From Gracilaria domingensis (lineage: Eukaryota > Rhodophyta > Florideophyceae > Gracilariales > Gracilariaceae), in the NCBI GenBank assembly GCA_022539475.1, contig VCMS01000215.1, positions 32,837 to 96,836 on the forward strand: a stretch of 64,000 nucleotides of DNA, read 5' to 3'. Below the pieces are notes generated by a model that saw nothing but the letters and a program-made list of their open reading frames with translations, did not search any database and was not told the origin of the DNA. Positions 55,073 to 64,000 of the stretch are shown piece by piece; the first letter of the stretch is position 1, and the number at the start of each line of letters is the position of its first letter. A program made the position numbers and the translations under genes.

Positions 55073-57184
55073 ATGCCACGCCGAGCTACCTCCTCGAAAG
55101 GAAGGTCGGTTACCTCGAATGCCCCTGCGCGGTCAGGTGGTACCCGCTCGAGAATATCGGTCCCTGGATCGGGAAGTAATCGCGACAACTCCGAGAACCG
55201 GAATGCATCAGTTGATGGACAGGAGATTATAGAACTCCCTCCGCAGGCAGTACCACAACCTGAAGAGGAAGTTCCAGTCGTGGAGACACCCTCTGCCGCA
55301 CCGCCGGAAAGACGTGACTCTCAGGAGTACAGTAATCTGGGCACTCGCCTTAGTATTGCTAACGCTGCCCACATATCCCTCATTGAGTCAGTCGAGGAAC
55401 TCCGTCGACAGGTTTATAAACTCCTAGATAAGGACGTCTCAGGAGAGGTGCGTATCCTGAGGCAGGAGATGAATTCACTCATGGAGTGCTTCGGCTCCCC
55501 AAGGGCTTATGTGGAGGAAAACCGCCTCGTACGAGAGGATACTCAAGCCGCCGTGGAACGAATCCACGCACGCTTGGACACCCTCGAAGCCACCATTCGG
55601 ATGGACGAGGAAGCAGAAGCCGCCGGGCGGAATAGTTCGGAGGACGAAAGTTCAGTTCGCCAATCCACTAGGAGAAGCCGTCGTAGGTCCATGAAGGATT
55701 CCCGTAATTACTCGGATGTGTCTGACTCCGACTCCGGAAGTAGTTCGGACAGTTCGTCCTCGTCGTCGTCCTCCGACTCTTCGGATGATAGCCGACGTCG
55801 GCGTCCCCGTTCATCGAAGTCACGGTCCAAGGCTACTTTTACCTCTCAGGGAGCAATCCGCACCCGGGAGAAGGGGAAGAAGCACCCTGGCTTGAAGGAG
55901 TTGAAGCCATCTAATCCGCTGTATCGGAAGTTGCTTTCATATCGCTATTATGGACTTAAGGATACCTCCGAAGTTCGGACCTCAAGGGGAACCGGAAAGG
56001 TCCGGGACTACATCCGAAAACTCGGCGTTACTCTGAATAAGAGAGAGTTTGCAGGAGAGGACCCTATCCTGGTCCTGGACTTCCTCGCAAGGTTTGTGCA
56101 AGAAGCTGATATACTCGGAATGAGCGAGGGCCAGGCGTATGTAGCCCTCCCGTATTACCTCAAAGGTTTGGCAGAAGATCAGTTTAATTCCGTCCGCGGA
56201 TCGTCAAGAGCCTCGGAAGGGGGAGTTACATGTTGGCCCGAAGCGGTACACTACCTCCTAAGGTCATATGCTACTGGTCATGCCATCCAAAAGGCGACTT
56301 CCGCCTTAAGGGATACGAAGCAACGTCCGGGAGAAACGGAAACAGCTTATTCAACGCGCCTGAATAAGGCTTTCCACCGCTGCGGTAATGTACATTCCTC
56401 GGGAGAGAGATGTTCCCTGTTCGTGGATGGGTTGGATTCCCAAATACGGGCACTTGTCGCCCGACATCGGGAGAATAATAGGAAGATGACCTACCTGGAA
56501 TTAGTACAGTATGCCCAAGCCGAAGGTGAAACGCTCCGAGCTAGGCGTCCCTCTAGAACCAAACCTCGTAAGGTACTCTTCGCCGAAGAATCGGATTATT
56601 CTTCTGCCCAGGTTGATGGGAATGGTTCCAATCTGGATCACGATAACGTTAACCTCGTGGGTAGCAACCCCGACTCTATGGGTACTTCTGACCTCCCGTC
56701 CACCTCTGTCCCGTCTTCGGAAACGGATCCCGCATTCTATGCGCAAGAACACCGGGTTCCGGCAGCGCCAATCCCCTATGGAGGTCGTGGCATGAGGTTT
56801 ACTCGCCCAGGATGGAGGGATAACACCCCGCAGAGTCGTGTGGATAGAGGTCCACAGGACTATTCGACCCCAGTTATCTGTTATGAATGTTACCAATATG
56901 GGCATATCTCAACGCAGTGTACGCTCCCTTCGCGGGAAAGGTCGAAAATCATCGCTCAGTTCGAATCTCTCTCCCCAGAGAACCAAGCTCGTGTGCCGAG
57001 AACTTCCTACGAAGGCGCAAAGCACGCAATGGCAGTTCATTTGAGTGGTGGATCTATGGCGACTCAAGCCGCTCCTGTGGTAGTCCAGAATATGGAAGGA
57101 AGAGTCGAACCCGCGAACGGTCATCAAGTTGGTGCCCAGGACGGGAATCGGCCACGACAGGCTGGTCCTGCTCCGAAAAACTAG
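55073..57184 (+). CDS. Gag of E5, about 703 aa, uninterrupted
   Basis: The frame is open from 55004 (TTG after a poly-T run); the first ATG is 55073 (MPRRATSSKGRS). The N-terminus is basic and Pro/Glu-rich. A coiled coil runs near residues 100-180 (LIESVEELRRQVYKLL), followed by an Arg/Ser-rich linker with a long Ser run. The capsid-like domain is about 260-500 (GEDPILVLDFLARF, EGGVTCWPEAVHYLLRSYA). The CCHC knuckle CYECYQYGHISTQC is near 56879-56920, and a Gln/Pro/Gly-rich tail ends at TAG 57182. It is the only undamaged gag here and overlaps the pol frame by about 300 nt. Confidence 0.85.
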   Translation: MPRRATSSKGRSVTSNAPARSGGTRSRISVPGSGSNRDNSENRNASVDGQEIIELPPQAVPQPEEEVPVVETPSAAPPERRDSQEYSNLGTRLSIANAAHISLIESVEELRRQVYKLLDKDVSGEVRILRQEMNSLMECFGSPRAYVEENRLVREDTQAAVERIHARLDTLEATIRMDEEAEAAGRNSSEDESSVRQSTRRSRRRSMKDSRNYSDVSDSDSGSSSDSSSSSSSSDSSDDSRRRRPRSSKSRSKATFTSQGAIRTREKGKKHPGLKELKPSNPLYRKLLSYRYYGLKDTSEVRTSRGTGKVRDYIRKLGVTLNKREFAGEDPILVLDFLARFVQEADILGMSEGQAYVALPYYLKGLAEDQFNSVRGSSRASEGGVTCWPEAVHYLLRSYATGHAIQKATSALRDTKQRPGETETAYSTRLNKAFHRCGNVHSSGERCSLFVDGLDSQIRALVARHRENNRKMTYLELVQYAQAEGETLRARRPSRTKPRKVLFAEESDYSSAQVDGNGSNLDHDNVNLVGSNPDSMGTSDLPSTSVPSSETDPAFYAQEHRVPAAPIPYGGRGMRFTRPGWRDNTPQSRVDRGPQDYSTPVICYECYQYGHISTQCTLPSRERSKIIAQFESLSPENQARVPRTSYEGAKHAMAVHLSGGSMATQAAPVVVQNMEGRVEPANGHQVGAQDGNRPRQAGPAPKN

Positions 57185-57240
57185 ACTTGGGAGTCTCCCC
57201 AACGGGAGGGGCGTCTTCTGAGCCGAAGCTGAAGACGCCC
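57175..57240 (+). promoter_or_regulatory. Candidate -1 frameshift signal of E5 with tandem hairpins
   Basis: GAAAAAC at 57175-57181 is followed directly by TAG. CTCCC (57195-57199) can pair with GGGAG (57204-57208), and adjoining it GGGCGTCTTC (57209-57218) pairs perfectly with GAAGACGCCC (57231-57240) around a 12-nt loop. pol lies in the -1 frame. Confidence 0.6.
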
Positions 57241-60200
57241 GAGGCGCCTCCGCTTCACTCCCCGGCTGTTAGAATCCTAACAAGGAAGATGGCTGCCACT
57301 GACGTAGATTCGGAACACTGTGGTGTTCTTCGTCGCCCGTGGGTACGGTCCCGAAATTTCCGTGCTCCGGATAGAATCCTGGTAATGGCCAAGAGGAACT
57401 ACAATGTGTATGCCGACCTTGGCCTGTCCACCCAATTCATGGTTAGGCAATTAGCTGTCCTGGATACAGGAGCTGCCCCCAACTTGATCAACAAGAAGCT
57501 AATCCCGCCCACTCTTCGGGAGACAATCCGTTTCGGCCCTGCTCTAAATCTCGCCGATGCGAACAATAATCCGTTGAGAACGGCTGGTTATATTACACTC
57601 CTTGTACGATTAGGAAATTGTTTGGTACAACTTGATTTTGTCGTCTGTGACTCATTGGCTGCACCGATTATTTTCGGTTGTGACTTCTGCGATCGGTTCG
57701 TGGAAGCCATCCGTCCGCGGAAACGCGAAGTGGAAATGGAAGACGGGTCGATACTGCCGATTGTTCGGAAACCGTTGCGAGCCGCTACGCGGAAGCACGT
57801 ACCGCTGCCGGCCGCGCAACAAGCCTCCAACGATGGCATGGGGTCGACAAAACTACACGTCACGAAGTCCGTGCAGTTGGCCCCAGAATCCCAGGTATGG
57901 GTCGACGTCAACACCAAACAATGGGGCCTCCACACGATACAACCGTTACCGGCTTTATATGAACAGCGCCAAATCGCTCTCGCTAATGGAGTGGTCACTA
58001 TCCAACCAGATCAACCCTTCAAGGTCATGGTCGCCAACTTGGGAAAATCCACTCAGTGGCTGGTAAAGAACCAAGTGATTGGTACTGTGCTGCCACACCC
58101 GACTGCGGTTGTTCCGACGAAAATACCTATCGCCAAGGTTCTCGGAGTGTCTGACCCTAAGGAGGGGGAAGAGAGCGCCGAACCGCAAGTTGTTGAAGCC
58201 GTGAATACGGAAGAAGCCCAAGAAGACTCGGGTTCAGACAATCCGAGACCTCTAGAGGTTAGTCCTGTGCCACCTGGCAGTGATTTGAAGGATCCTGTTG
58301 AGGAATTGATGAAGCTTGATTTGGAGCATGTACCGGAATCCCATCGGGAGAAGCTTCGCGAGATGCTGCGGGAATTCACTCCCATGTGGGACGGAACTCT
58401 AGGAACGATTGGAATAACTGAGCATTGCATTGACTTGCTTCCGAACACTCGGCCGATTGCACAACACCCCTATCGGGCCGGACCGAAGGCTCGGGAGGAA
58501 GAGAAGTCTCAAGTTGAGAAGATGTTGCGGGCTGGCGTTATTGAGGCCGCTCAATCCCCTTGGGCGTCACCAGTAGTGCTAGTTCCGAAACCGGATGGAT
58601 CTTGGAGATTTTGTATCGATTACCGAAAGTTGAATTCGGTGACAGTGAAAGATGTATATCCGATACCCCGGATGGACGAATATATCGATTCTCCTGGGAG
58701 CGCGAACGTGTTCACCACCCTTGACGCTAACTGGGGATACTGGCAGGTTCCCATTAGGGAGAAAGACCGGGATAAGACGGCGTTCGTATGCCATCAAGGC
58801 CTATACCGTTTCCGGAGAATGCCCTTTGGGTTAACTAATGCACCCGCTACATTCCAGCGTGCGGTCGATATCTTACTGGCGCGATTTAAGTGGACCACAT
58901 GTTTGGTGTATCTGGACGATATCGTCGTTTTTTCCAACAATCTGGATGATCATCTGACCCATGTGCGGGACGTTATGAGAGTACTGCGTGACGCAGGGAT
59001 AACATTGAAACTCAAGAAGTGCGAGTTCTTCACCGAATCGGTCAAGTATCTGGGTCACATAATCCGTCCCAGAAAGCTTTCAGTCGATGAAGTGCGAGTC
59101 AAATCCTTGAAGGAGGCGAAACACCCGAGAACTCAAACAGAGCTGCGATCCTTCTTAGGACTGTGTAACGTATACCGACGTTTCGTTCCAAACTTCGCGG
59201 ACATTGCTTCACCGTTGAACAAGCTCCTTACGAAAGGAAAACCTGTTGAATTGCACCCCTTTGGAGGCGAAGAGGCCTCCGCGTTCGCGGCATTGGTTGA
59301 AGCCGTGACGTCTCCGCCAATTCTGGCTCTCCCCAAACCTGGGTTACCCTATGAGGTCGACACTGACGCTAGCGCAAACCAGGTTGGTTGCGCTTTGTTT
59401 CAAACCGATGAGACCGGGGAACGACACCCTATTGGGTACTGGTCGAGATCGCTAAACGTTCATGAGCGGAATTACTCAGTTTCCGAAAAGGAATGTCTTG
59501 CCGTAGTCTGGGCATTGTCGACACTGAGACCATATTTGATGGGGACCCACTTTCGTGTACACACCGACCACAAATGCTTCGCTGGCTGATGGAAATCACC
59601 GAACCATCGGGACCCCTGATGCGGTGGAGACTCCGACTGTCGGAATTCGACTTCGAAGTAGTGTACAAGAAAGGCTCCCTTAACCTCCAGGCGGACGCCC
59701 TATCCCGTTTGGGCACATCAGCTGAAGCCGACCCTACCGAGGACGCCGACATCCCATGTTTTATGGTTGGCGACCTCGAAGGGAGTATGGAAATTGTGAC
59801 GGATGACGTTTGTGACGATATACTTGTCACACGACCCACTGAACCGGGTACCGGGTCATTTATACCCATCACGCCCGAGGAGATGATACGGGAACAGCAG
59901 ATGGACCCCTTCTGTACACAGGTACGAGCCCGTCTGAACGGTGGATACCACTTGCCCTTTCAGGTGAATAATCAAGGCTACTTAATAAGAAAGGTGTCAC
60001 CGAACCCACAAATAGTGGTGCCGCACTCCTTACAGAGTCGGGTTCTTCACCTCTCTCACTATGTGAAGCTGGGAGCCCATCCGGGAGGAAGAAAGTTGTA
60101 TCTCACATTGAGAAAGGATTTTTACTGGCCTGCAACTGCTATGCAGTACGTCGATCCTGTCAGGAATGTGCCAAAAACGACATCAAGCTGAGGAAGCATT

Positions 60201-61136
60201 CAAAGAAGTTGAAGTTATTCCCTGCAAGGGCGCCGCTAGAGTCTGTCGCCATTGACATTCTTGGCGAATTGATCAAAACCTCGCAAGGGAATCAATACCT
60301 CTTGGTGATCACCGATCGCTTCTCAAAGCTGGTACGGACTGTGCCGCTCAAGCGGATAACTGCTGCTGCTGTGGCTCAGGCGTTTGTTACCCACTGGGTC
60401 TTTGTCTATGGACCACCGGTACACGTGCTCTCCGACAACGGCTCCCAGTTCACGTCGAAATTCTTCCAAGACGTTTGTCGCATCCTCGACATTAGGAACC
60501 TGTTCACAACAACGTATCACCCCCAAACTAATGGTCAGGCAGAGAGATTTAATCGAACCATTCTTGGTGCATTGAGATCCTACGTTGCGGAACACCCAAG
60601 ACTTGGGATTTGTACACAGACGCCATTACATACGCGTACAACACCCAGGTACATCGGGTAACGTCGTTGTCCCCTTTCGAGTTAGTCCTGTCAAGGAGAC
60701 CACCTCCTCTTGCCATTGAGGCACAGCCAACCATGGACGAGTACTCGACACCGAGGCTACACCGCGAAGCGTGGAAGAAATGGTTAACCACGATGGTGCC
60801 TATTGCTAAGCGCTCTATGGAGAAAGCTCAACTCGCCTACAAGCGCAATTTCGATAGCCGAATCCGTAGGCCGCTACCGCAGCTTCGGGTTGATGATTAT
60901 GTGTTCCTCAGGAAGGAGTACTACAATCCTGAGAAGGAGAAGCGCCATAAGCTCTCTCCAATCGCCAGTGGCCCCTATCGGGTTGTATCCATACAGGAGA
61001 CTACCGTCGTGCTTGATATCGATAATCAGCACGAGCGGGTATCGCCGAGATCGAGTATATCGCGCACCGAGCCCTATACAGGAAGTTATCGCGCCGCCGA
61101 TACCGGAAACGGTCCCATCGTCGCATTCAATTAAAC
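57176..61136 (+). pseudogene. Pol of E5: protease, RT, RNase H, integrase, broken late
   Basis: The pol frame is open to 59589 through protease (DTGAAPN at 57463, FGCDFCDRF near 57670) and RT (KDVYPIPRMDEYID near 58650, YLDDIV near 58912). RNase H starts near 59350 (DTDASANQVGCALF). A 1-nt shift near 59580 follows, then 59590-60191 and, after a shift near 60150-60200, integrase (AIDILGEL, SDNGSQF, QAERFNR). After another shift near 60610 comes NFDSRIRRPLPQLRVDDYVFLRKEYYNP. From 61050 the sequence decays. In family terms this makes the enzymes that copy and insert the element. Confidence 0.9.
58157..58171 (+). other. Internal polypurine-tract copy 1 in E5 (protease-RT linker)
   Basis: CTAAGGAGGGGGAAG, coding PKEGEE, at the same place as in E3 and E4. 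Confidence 0.6.
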
Positions 61137-62460
61137 CAACAGACGGTACTGCGCAAAACCGGTCCACAGTTTGACCCACCCGGCCAGCGCGGTCTCGCTG
61201 TATCTCTATATCTATATCAGAGTTTTGCTCAAGGATAACCCCGGAACAGTTACACCTATCTATCTCTCTCTATATATCTATGAGATCACCCCTCGTCTAC
61301 TATCTCGAAAGCGGAAGCCGATATCGCACCTCTAAGGAAGGGTTAAGCGCCGAGGCACAGTGTAAATCGCATGCTCCGGTTTGCTCCTGGCATCCGCCTG
61401 GACCTACCCGAAGTTGACTGAGATCTCCAGAGTGAGATGGAATCCCCCACGGGAACTATCGCGTCTGGCGCTATCTTCCGAAACCTCAGCGAGGGAAAAC
61501 GAAGTCAGAAGAAGTGAAGAATCCCCCTGCTGGGAGTGCTGCTGCCTAAGATGTTAGTGGGCCCCGTTGGATCAATCCAAGTCGCTGGAACCGCGCTGTA
61601 ATCGCTTCTGGCGCGAACGTGCAGTATCCGCTGACCCCTCGCGGGACGAAGCGGCATGGAAGTGACGCACTCAGCCACCTGGAATGCCCGCAGTGGGAGT
61701 TACAGAAGACAAGAATCCGTTGTGGATTGTGCTGGGAAGAGCCTTAGGTCAGGAAAGTGGAGAAGTCCCGAATGAAGGCGCTTGCTTAGCAGACGGAACG
61801 CTATAGTGCGTCGGTACCGGAAATTACGTAAATCACCGCGCACGCAGTGCGCACATGCGCAGGCCTATGGCGGGAGGATTCAGATGAATACCTGTAATCC
61901 CATTGCCATTGCTGTGAAGATTGGTGCCCGCGCCTTAAGCGACCGCTTGCCGGATAACTGACACTGTGGATACCGTTCACGGGATGTGTGGCACAACACG
62001 CCCGCCACCATCAATGACAAATGGTATGTGCACGGCCGGAATATGCCGCGTGCGCCCAGCCGTTCCGCCGCCCTGCACCAGTGGAGTGCTGTAGGCTTAC
62101 TTCTCCGCGCAACGGGCTCTCCTGCGACCAAAGTGAAAGTGGTCCGCAAAAACGGACGCTTACTCCGTTTCGTCCTGGATGCCGCCCGTTTGGGAAAAGC
62201 AGAAGGAAGCTCGCCCCGGACCTCGGAACATCGAAGTTTTCCGGTTCGTGAAACTCACCTTGTGAGGCAATTGACGCCCGTGTCGGAGTGTAGCGCATCT
62301 TCGTCTAGGACGGCTTGAGAACGACCGAAGTCCAACCTGTCCACCGCCCCCCGAAGATCGGTTCTAAACCGCCTCCAAGACCCACTACCCCGCACACTGC
62401 GGCTACCACTGACATTCTTATCTGCCCATTCGCGAGAGCACCCAGGACTATCCAGGATGG
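61137..62460 (+). pseudogene. Decayed integrase-chromodomain linker of E5
   Basis: No long frame is shared with the other elements; remnants of all three frames are present. A pyrimidine-rich simple repeat (CTATCTATCTCTCTC type) lies at 61195-61285. CTAAGGAAGGGTTAA at 61332-61346 is a possible weakened second internal polypurine copy. 61986-62318 is open but of unknown nature. Confidence 0.5.
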
Positions 62461-62672
62461 CGTATACTCTATATGGAATTTCGTAGGTAGATCGTTATCC
62501 GTGGAACACGAGAAAAAAGCCCCGAAGGGAAGCTACTGGTATAAGTCCGTTGGTACGGGCTATTCCCCAGAGAGCGAGCGTGTGAGCCAAATTGAAAACA
62601 CCCTCCCTAGTCCAGTCCTTGATCGTATTCATCGCGCGGTCTCAGAACACCATTTGCCTCCAACGTGACAAA
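62461..62672 (+). pseudogene. Decayed chromodomain of E5
   Basis: One frame reads GKLLV, stop, VRWYGLFPRERACEPN and matches GELLYRVRWYGCPSSKDTHEP in E3. The ends LRTPFASN and TPILATL also agree in place. Stops and a frame change destroy it. Confidence 0.6.
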
Positions 62673-62739
62673 TGTCACGATTGGGTGGCAGGGTAGCCGT
62701 TAACCGGTGCGCACTTACAGTCTCTCGTTGCCCGTCTCT

Positions 62740-63165
62740 CCTGGTTTGAAGAAGCAGAAGAGTGACGCTCGAGACAGAGAAGATGAAGTCAAGAAGTAGA
62801 AGAGACCTCTGCCGTTTATAATAGGAGAGAAGTCTTAGTATTATAGTAAACCACCGAATTATCGCGAGCAATAGCCGCCATTGCGAGGGGAAAAAGTAGA
62901 AAAATGCCTAAAAAGGAGGAAGAGGATATCTACGCCGAAGCCCATGGAAGAAAGAGAAGAAGGGATGCTGATGAATGCCTGTTATAAGAGAAGGGAAAGG
63001 TCCTGAAGAGAAGAGGAAGAAGTAAGAAGAAGAAGCTCGTCGCGAGAAGCATATGCCTCGACCAGCCAGTGGCGTGGTGTAAGCGGCGGAAAACTTGCCC
63101 ACTAGCTGCTGTTAATTGAAAAACTATCAACAAGACACTCTAAGATTGAAGAAGAACATGCATGA
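62740..63165 (+). other. Purine-rich spacer after E5 pol
   Basis: GAAGAAG- and GAGAAGA-rich over 62740-63030, as after pol in the other elements. No gene is seen. It separates pol from the convergent antisense remnant. Confidence 0.5.
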
Positions 63166-63169
63166 GGGG

Positions 63170-64000
63170 CTAACCGACAGTGGAGGGAGCGCACCGCTTC
63201 CCGCGTTGGGATTCTGTGAGAAATACCTCTGCTCGCGAGGCGCTAGCCCTGCATGGTGTTACGCGCCGGAGGGATTGGCCACGCACTGAGCCGGAGACGG
63301 CCCGAAGGATAGCGCCAAGCTTCCGGCCCCAAATTGTGCCGGTTGTGCGGTGGGAGCTATCAAGGACCATGCTCCTCAGGGGCAAAGGAGCGCCTGCCTT
63401 CCGTGGGGAAACGCAGTTGCGTCGTCCGGTATCGCTGATATGCCAGTGAGTTGGAGCCCCTGTTCCCGCAACGACGGCCGATTCATCCAATATCCACATG
63501 GATCATGCGGACATACCGAGGGCCACGGCATAGTCCTCACGATACAAACCCAACTGGATGACCTACCCGATAGCGCGGGAAGTGCGGCCATTCGCGGTTC
63601 GCTTGCTCTGAGAAATGAGCTTGGCGCTCCCACGCGTCGTAGTACACCAGACCCGGAACGGGTGAAATCGCCCCGGTGGTATCGGTCTGCGGGAAAAACG
63701 CTGTCGTGCCTGTCAGCTGCCAAGCTACGGGAATCTCCGGTCCCCAATCGACCCTGCGCGATTTACATCCAACAACTCCCACACCGTCTATCCTGGTTAG
63801 CCTCGGAACCCAAGGGGTAGGTAAGCGAGATCAATCCTTCTGAAGGAGCCACCTTCAAAATTTGGCAGGAACTACCACAAGCGGAAAAGGTTTAGTGATC
63901 AGAACATCCCCACAGGAGGTGAACCGCGACGCTCGGCAGCCCACTCGGCGAGTACCACGACCAATAGCCCGACTCGGGAATTGCTATCAACCGAGAGCCG
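63170..64000 (-). pseudogene. Antisense accessory gene of E5, decayed, continues past the window
   Basis: Scattered frames on the minus strand match the E4 antisense protein in order. Near 63980 is ESGYWSW (E4: RSGWWGL), near 63955 LAEWAAE (GEWAARV), near 63810 YPLGSEANQD (TPLGSEENVD), and near 63640 GLVYYDAW and later GHPVGFVS (GDFVYYDPW and SHPVGFMF). Many stops. The N-terminal half must lie beyond 64000. Confidence 0.7.

Larger units (their letters stand above)
53935..64000 (+). mobile_element. Ty3-type LTR retrotransposon E5, 3' end outside window
   Basis: LTR, primer site, complete gag frame, pol with few early breaks, decayed linker and chromodomain, purine-rich spacer, then the antisense gene running past 64000. 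The 3' LTR is not in the window. It lies against the truncated gag of E4, suggesting insertion into E4. Confidence 0.88.

Noticed and set aside
61195-61290. Possible regulatory or telomere-like repeat
   Set aside because: It is a simple CTAT/CTCT microsatellite without telomere units.
1-64000. CRISPR array, tRNA or rRNA genes, bacterial operons
   Set aside because: No regularly spaced repeats with unique spacers, no cloverleaf with CCA-type arms that I could support, and no ribosomal RNA sequence recognised.

Overview
This is a window of eukaryotic nuclear DNA made almost entirely of transposable elements. The evidence is full-length Ty3-type LTR retrotransposons with chromodomains, a Ty1/copia fragment, a hAT DNA transposon, AT-rich gene-poor spacers and a few intron-poor single-copy ORFs for membrane or secreted proteins. 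There is no bacterial gene organisation. I cannot name the species; a red macroalga is only a guess from the style of repeats and intron-poor genes.

Layout. 1-4780: a decayed chromodomain Ty3-like element of one lineage. 5000-5735: the 5' part of a copia element on the minus strand. 5.7-8.8 kb: unrecognised remnants, a possible LTR and a solo LTR. 8.8-10.6 kb: AT-rich DNA with a broken ORF. 10602-37886: one hAT transposon with 8-bp target duplications. Its transposase is split between 11.0-12.4 kb and 36.8-37.6 kb. Inside it sit an unclassified insert (about 12.4-14.9 and 36.5-36.8 kb), then Ty3 element E2 (14918-36508), then Ty3 element E3 (24961-35707), giving four nested levels. 37.9-45.0 kb: the only host-like segment, with genes for small membrane or secreted proteins, then AT-rich DNA. 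45032 to the end: minus-strand Ty3 element E4 (3' LTR 45032-46175, pol to about 53.9 kb), interrupted by plus-strand Ty3 element E5 (about 53935 to beyond the window end).

The main discovery candidate is the family formed by E2-E5. The elements share gag, pol (protease, RT, RNase H, integrase, long linker, chromodomain) and then an extra gene on the OPPOSITE strand, between pol and the 3' LTR. It is intact in E4 (617 codons, 46255-48108), truncated in E3, decayed in E5, and perhaps a trace in E2. I recognise no family for its protein. The elements also share three nucleotide-level devices: (1) a slippery heptamer (GAAAAAC or GTTAAAC), followed by the gag stop in three of four copies, with a downstream hairpin that covaries between E4 and E5; (2) copies of the 15-nt 3' polypurine tract CTAAGGAGGGGGAGA inside pol, in the protease-RT linker and the integrase-chromodomain linker; (3) a purine-rich spacer between the convergent pol and antisense genes. 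LTR divergence agrees with the nesting: roughly 5% by eye for the inner E3 and clearly more for the outer E2.

Almost every pol gene has stops or frameshifts, so all copies look immobile, although the E4 antisense gene is uninterrupted. All alignments here were made by eye.
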